Below, piece by piece: positions 22,473 through 25,661 of a stretch of DNA of 25,661 bases. The DNA comes from CAYQOX01 sp964419335 (lineage in GTDB: Bacteria > Hinthialibacterota > Hinthialibacteria > Hinthialibacterales > Hinthialibacteraceae). Where the stretch lies: NCBI GenBank assembly GCA_964419335.1, contig CAYQOX010000056.1, positions 1-25,661 on the forward strand. The letters run 5' to 3'. The notes beneath the pieces were generated by a model. It was not told the origin of the DNA and searched no databases. It saw nothing but the letters and a program-made list of their open reading frames with translations. Position 1 is the first letter of the stretch, and each line of letters starts with the position of its first letter. A program made the translations under genes and the position numbers.

Positions 22473-24497
22473 TTAATCATCGTTTCGTTCGATGCGAAAC
22501 GACTGAATGCCATCTTTGGGTAAATTCCCTCGTAGCACAGTATTCCCAAAGGTGCCAGATTGACGCGTATCTACCACCTCCTCACCGATCAGGAGATTAT
22601 AAGTCGACTCGGGCTCAAGTCCCTCTGTAATCTCAAAGCGCCAGCTTGTGCCACGGTCTCCACGTAGATCGCCATTGGCAACGGTGGATTCGTCAGGTGT
22701 CCAGAAGTCTATTGTAAGTAAAGCCGGCGAAGTGGATTGAACGAATAAGCCCTCAATTCGTTCTGCGTCCCAGGGGAAGCATTTATACTCGTAGGATTTA
22801 TTGGGAGCAACGTGGGTAGGTATCCCGATGTGCAATCCCGTGAACCAGCCCGCGAGCAGCACTCGCTCGCTACCGTGATAATTCCAACCGGGATGGTTGT
22901 TTCCGTAATTGTTTCGTCCTTGATAGTACAATATCCGGTTTTTGGTGTCCAAGATGTGGCCTTGTTCGTCACGCAAGAAAACACCATAGTCCACACCGCC
23001 TGCTCGCCAGTCGTCAATGCCCGCCGCCGGTTCATGCCAAACGGGTTCAAAATCCGTAAAGTGGATTCCGTCCTCCGACCAAGCTCGGTGAACACCAAGA
23101 TGAAGACCGAAGGCATAAAGCCAGAATTTCTCTTCTTTCTTGTCGTAGTACGCTGATGGGTGTCGGTGTATACCCATTTCAATGATGTTTTGTTGCTCCC
23201 ATTCTATTCCGTCCGTGGATGTGTAGATAGCGAAATCTGTGTTTGTGGGGCTGATTGCATAAAGGTAAAAGATCCCGTCCACGTAGATAACGTCGGGATC
23301 TTTGGTATACTGCTCGTGAATTACGAGCCCTTCGTCCTGCCAATGTAAACCGTCTTTGCTGTGACAATACCCCGTGTTCCAGCCCTTGCCAGGAACTTCC
23401 ACAGTGTACCAGGCATGGTATTTCCCGTCCACTTTAAGAACCGAGATCTTCTCGTTACTGGAGTAAGTCTCTGGATCGGGAAAGAAAATGGGGTTGTCTT
23501 CGTACTTGCCCCATGTTAGACCGTCTTGGCTGGAGGCGAAGCCGTAACCCTCACCCCGCTCCTTCGCAGTCCGAATACGATACCACATGGCGTAATCCCC
23601 CGAGGCTCTTTTGAACAGGGTATGACCACCGACCCAATGTCCCTCGGACTGCTCCACGTCACCTTTCTGAGGCAGGGTTACATAGTAGGGAATCGACGCA
23701 CGAGTCCACGTTTCCGCTTTCACCCGGTAGGGCGCGGCGTCTATGGTCACCTCGTCGAAGCGAATATCAACATCGCTGTCCTCTGGAGTGTGCACGTAGA
23801 ATGCCATGGCCGAGGGCAACACACTGCTCTGCCCGGTAAAATCGACGAGTTGCTTCCGCCCAGCGCTTTCGAAAATGCTTGCCATCAACTCACCTGACTC
23901 GTCAAGTCTTAATCTTAGTTTATACACTACACCGCCTTCGAAAGCGAATGGTTTGAGGTCTGCATCCTTCCAGTCTTGGGCGTCGAGATGTATCCCTGCA
24001 TTATGTCGGTCAAAGTGAAGACCGCTAAATTTATCGTAGGTCTCCAACAGCGCCAATCCTGTGCGGAATTGACCTTCGCCTTCCACACGGACTTCTGCAG
24101 TCAAGGTGAAAGGCCGAGCCATGTAGAACCCGTTGCTGACAAGAAGCCAGTCATGGTCATCTTCTCCGGCTTCCCATTTGAGGGAGTATTGCCCGTTGAT
24201 CGGATCCGTGTCAGAAGCCTTGAATCGGGGACGTATCCAATCGCTCGACTCGCCGATATACTTGGGAAGGAAATTCTGGTAATCTCCCGTCTCAAATCCA
24301 TCGTAATTGGACGGAACAAAGCCTGGTGTTTCGGACATAACGCTTGTTATGGGCAGCATAAAAACACATAACCAAAACAAAACATTAAAAAATTTGATAT
24401 ACCGAAGGCTTCTCTTCATGCCCGTTGTCGAGCAAGCATCAAATCCTGAAACACCATTCCAAGTTGCGATATTCCTTTTACTAAATCTCTTTTTCAT
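22473..24497 (-). CDS. Secreted beta-propeller protein (GH32/43/68-like fold) with N-terminal sandwich domain
   Basis: The protein is 674 residues. ATG 24497 has AAGGATGGT upstream; ATG 24419 (MKRSLRYIKFFNV) would place the signal peptide at the N-terminus but has no ribosome site. The hydrophobic segment FFNVLFWLCVFMLPITSV ends near residue 53. Residues ~60-255 form a concanavalin-like sandwich (LLVSNGFYMARPFTLTAEVRV, IRFDEVTID). Residues ~265-570 contain repeated blades with SxDGxxW motifs (ASSQDGLTWGKYEDNPIF, SKDGLHWQDEGLV, STDGIEWEQ, SEDGIHFTDF) and KDPDVIYVDGIFYLYA, like five-bladed glycosidase propellers. The last ~100 residues form a beta-sandwich. A glycan-degrading or glycan-binding role fits the sulfatase elsewhere in the window. 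Catalytic residues could not be assigned. Confidence 0.75.
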   Translation of the reverse strand: MKKRFSKRNIATWNGVSGFDACSTTGMKRSLRYIKFFNVLFWLCVFMLPITSVMSETPGFVPSNYDGFETGDYQNFLPKYIGESSDWIRPRFKASDTDPINGQYSLKWEAGEDDHDWLLVSNGFYMARPFTLTAEVRVEGEGQFRTGLALLETYDKFSGLHFDRHNAGIHLDAQDWKDADLKPFAFEGGVVYKLRLRLDESGELMASIFESAGRKQLVDFTGQSSVLPSAMAFYVHTPEDSDVDIRFDEVTIDAAPYRVKAETWTRASIPYYVTLPQKGDVEQSEGHWVGGHTLFKRASGDYAMWYRIRTAKERGEGYGFASSQDGLTWGKYEDNPIFFPDPETYSSNEKISVLKVDGKYHAWYTVEVPGKGWNTGYCHSKDGLHWQDEGLVIHEQYTKDPDVIYVDGIFYLYAISPTNTDFAIYTSTDGIEWEQQNIIEMGIHRHPSAYYDKKEEKFWLYAFGLHLGVHRAWSEDGIHFTDFEPVWHEPAAGIDDWRAGGVDYGVFLRDEQGHILDTKNRILYYQGRNNYGNNHPGWNYHGSERVLLAGWFTGLHIGIPTHVAPNKSYEYKCFPWDAERIEGLFVQSTSPALLTIDFWTPDESTVANGDLRGDRGTSWRFEITEGLEPESTYNLLIGEEVVDTRQSGTFGNTVLRGNLPKDGIQSFRIERNDD

Positions 24498-24625
24498 AAT
24501 ACCATCCTTTTGTTTTCAGACTTCGATCAAAATTATCTTTTTTTATTCAAAACGAATCTTTAATTGTATTAAAATAAATTCGGTTTTCTCAATCCTTTTA
24601 ACCTGGCGTTTTAAGCGAAATGAAT

Positions 24626-25039
24626 CTATCTTTCAAATGAACTCATCCAATTTACACACGTAACAAGAAGCATGTAATGTACTTTCACGAAAAGATTTAA
24701 TCTCTTCCTTCCCCTTTCCTCTAAATACTCCATCGCCCTCTCCCAGCTAGCTCCTGCTTTATACTTACCCGCCAACAGGGTAAAACGATGTCCAAATTCA
24801 TGGACAACAGTATAAGGAACCCGTTCATCCAAAGAAGAAAGGCCTACATCACGACTACCAGCTATTATATCGCCGCCAGAATAATTATATACATTCAGAT
24901 AGGGTATATTATCTACATCTCTGGAGTCAATATACTCAAGCATCCTACTAACGCTATATCTAATCATGAGCTTATTCCCCTCCTTATACCCGTCCAAGGC
25001 CGTGTCCACTGAGCTACTCCCCAAAAGCTGGACAGCCAT
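24626..25039 (-). pseudogene. Fragment with an HEFGH metallopeptidase motif
   Basis: This is a 137-residue open frame with no ribosome site before ATG 25039 and an in-frame stop 24 bases further upstream. It starts abruptly, as though in the middle of a domain. VPYTVVHEFGHRFTLLAGKY contains an HExxH zinc motif. The last ~25 residues (VHYMLLVTCVNWMSSFER) look like out-of-frame or non-coding sequence. I think it is the remnant of a larger protein, possibly the C-terminal toxin or peptidase part of a secreted repeat protein. An intact small zinc protein cannot be excluded. It lies downstream of ssrA, a common insertion spot for mobile DNA. Confidence 0.4.
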
Positions 25040-25115
25040 AAGTTTGACTGCATTTTTGTTTTACATTGACAAAACACTTAGCCTATTCAATCTTTCTATA
25101 AACAGGAAGAATCCT

Positions 25116-25195
25116 TTGAGTGAAACATGAGGGAATAAAGAAATATAAGAGGAAGGGAAAAAATCTATTCAAAACCGCCTTGAATCACGGCGGAG
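25116..25195 (+). repeat. Interspersed repeat, second copy (ssrA 3' flank)
   Basis: This is the partner of 9070-9160, in the same orientation. It shares TTGAG-GAAACAT, GGGAA and ATCTATTCAAAACCGCCTTG. Here its hairpin serves as the ssrA terminator. Confidence 0.7.
25171..25193 (-). terminator. ssrA terminator
   Basis: On the minus strand CCGCC-GTGATTCAA-GGCGG is followed by TTTTG, starting 13 bases after the tmRNA 3' end. A second hairpin of the same sequence is found at 9133-9155. Confidence 0.75.
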
Positions 25196-25205
25196 AAGAA
25201 TTTTT

Positions 25206-25564
25206 TGGTGGAGGCGGCGGGAGTCGAACCCGCGTCCGAAATAGGCTGTCTGAAAAGTCCTACATGCTTAGTTTCCGCTTCCAGTCTCGCCGTTCAGAGC
25301 GCGGAAACAGCTCTTTGAACGGCCAGCCTTCTTAAGCTTCGCGGTTGGGACGAAGGCGATCCCTTCCGCTATCCTTCTCTTTATGACGTCACATTTCCGG
25401 CCGAGAAGGAGAAACCGGAAAGGACGCGCTACGGTTTAATTACGCAGCGAGAGGTAGACTGTCGTCTGCAATTAATTTTGGGTCCGCCTGTTTAACGAGG
25501 CCGACGGAACCTCGGCATGCACTTTTCAAACTAACTCAATCTCGTCGAATCCAATTACGCCCCC
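25206..25564 (-). ncRNA. ssrA: Transfer-messenger RNA (tmRNA)
   Basis: tmRNA rescues stalled ribosomes and tags the unfinished protein for proteolysis. The 5' end reads GGGGGCG, followed by the conserved GGATTCGACG. The 3' end is GGGTTCGACTCCCGCC then GCCTCCACCA, with the CCA encoded. GGGGGCG pairs with CGCCTCC over seven positions (one G-U). The tag frame runs from GCA at 25469 to TAA at 25440 and encodes ADDSLPLAA, ending in the LAA recognised by ClpXP-type proteases; with the charged Ala this gives a ten-residue tag. The total length of 359 bases is normal for a one-piece tmRNA. Confidence 0.96.
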
Positions 25565-25618
25565 GTTTTGGGTTTTAAGGACTTGATTCGACAGAATTTC
25601 TCTATTGTTTCTACCAAT

Positions 25619-25647
25619 AGTATAATACCTCAACCCCGAAAATGCAA
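25619..25647 (-). promoter_or_regulatory. ssrA promoter (sigma70-type)
   Basis: On the minus strand TTGCAT and TATACT are separated by exactly 17 bases. Transcription would start about 45 bases before the mature 5' end, consistent with a processed precursor. Confidence 0.65.
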
Positions 25648-25661
25648 ACATTCTTTTTTAT

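Noticed and set aside
25120..25335. Plus-strand ORF of 71 codons
   Set aside because: It lies antisense across the terminator and the 3' part of tmRNA; its Gly-rich stretch is the complement of the acceptor stem.

Overview
The window looks like chromosomal DNA of a Gram-negative, free-living heterotroph. It encodes an outer-membrane porin ending in Phe, a periplasmic or lipid-anchored c-type cytochrome, an exported sulfatase, a secreted beta-propeller protein and a two-subunit sodium:solute (acetate-type) symporter. No gene gives a firm taxonomic anchor. The mix of sulfatase, FGE-like domain with a Pro/Thr linker and plant/cyanobacterial-type GlgC fits several uncultured lineages (PVC, FCB or candidate phyla), and I do not assign one.

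Layout. (1) 1-8440, all + strand except one transporter: a Tat-type sulfatase, a secreted FGE/C-type-lectin-like protein, an EamA permease (- strand), a GT4 glycosyltransferase, a polytopic GT-C-like membrane protein and glgC, giving a glycan and polysaccharide theme. (2) 8440-13530: an accessory island in which every ORF is on the + strand, most are short, and nearly all belong to toxin-antitoxin-like families. These are a RelE-like pair, an XRE-ImmA/DUF4411 (PIN) pair, a solitary PIN-like protein, a DUF4160/DUF2442 pair and hicBA. Between them lie integron attC sites, one textbook-quality (11113-11199) and three degenerate, plus a truncated half-site. No integrase is present, so the island reads as a CALIN-type cassette array (attC cluster lacking an integrase). 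A 131-176 bp segment carrying the 5' part of hicB occurs three times, and the last ~80 bp of the glgC locus are duplicated on both sides of the first toxin-antitoxin cassette. (3) 13701-14519: a xylose-isomerase-like TIM-barrel protein. (4) 14533-21490, - strand: a transport and sensing locus read in the order DcaP-like porin, DUF4212 small symporter subunit (with a large insertion), ActP/VC_2705-type symporter, terminator, then a 972-residue Cache-PAS-PAS-CBS-DUF294 sensor protein. (5) 21709-24497, - strand: a mono-haem cytochrome and a secreted beta-propeller protein. (6) 24626-25564, - strand: a fragment with an HEFGH motif, and tmRNA (ssrA) with its promoter and terminator.

How the parts may work together. 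The porin, small subunit, symporter and sensor form a plausible small-carboxylate uptake system: outer-membrane entry, sodium-coupled inner-membrane import and ligand sensing. The cassette island is the most unusual part. It combines site-specific-recombination structure with five toxin-antitoxin-type modules and visible recombination scars.
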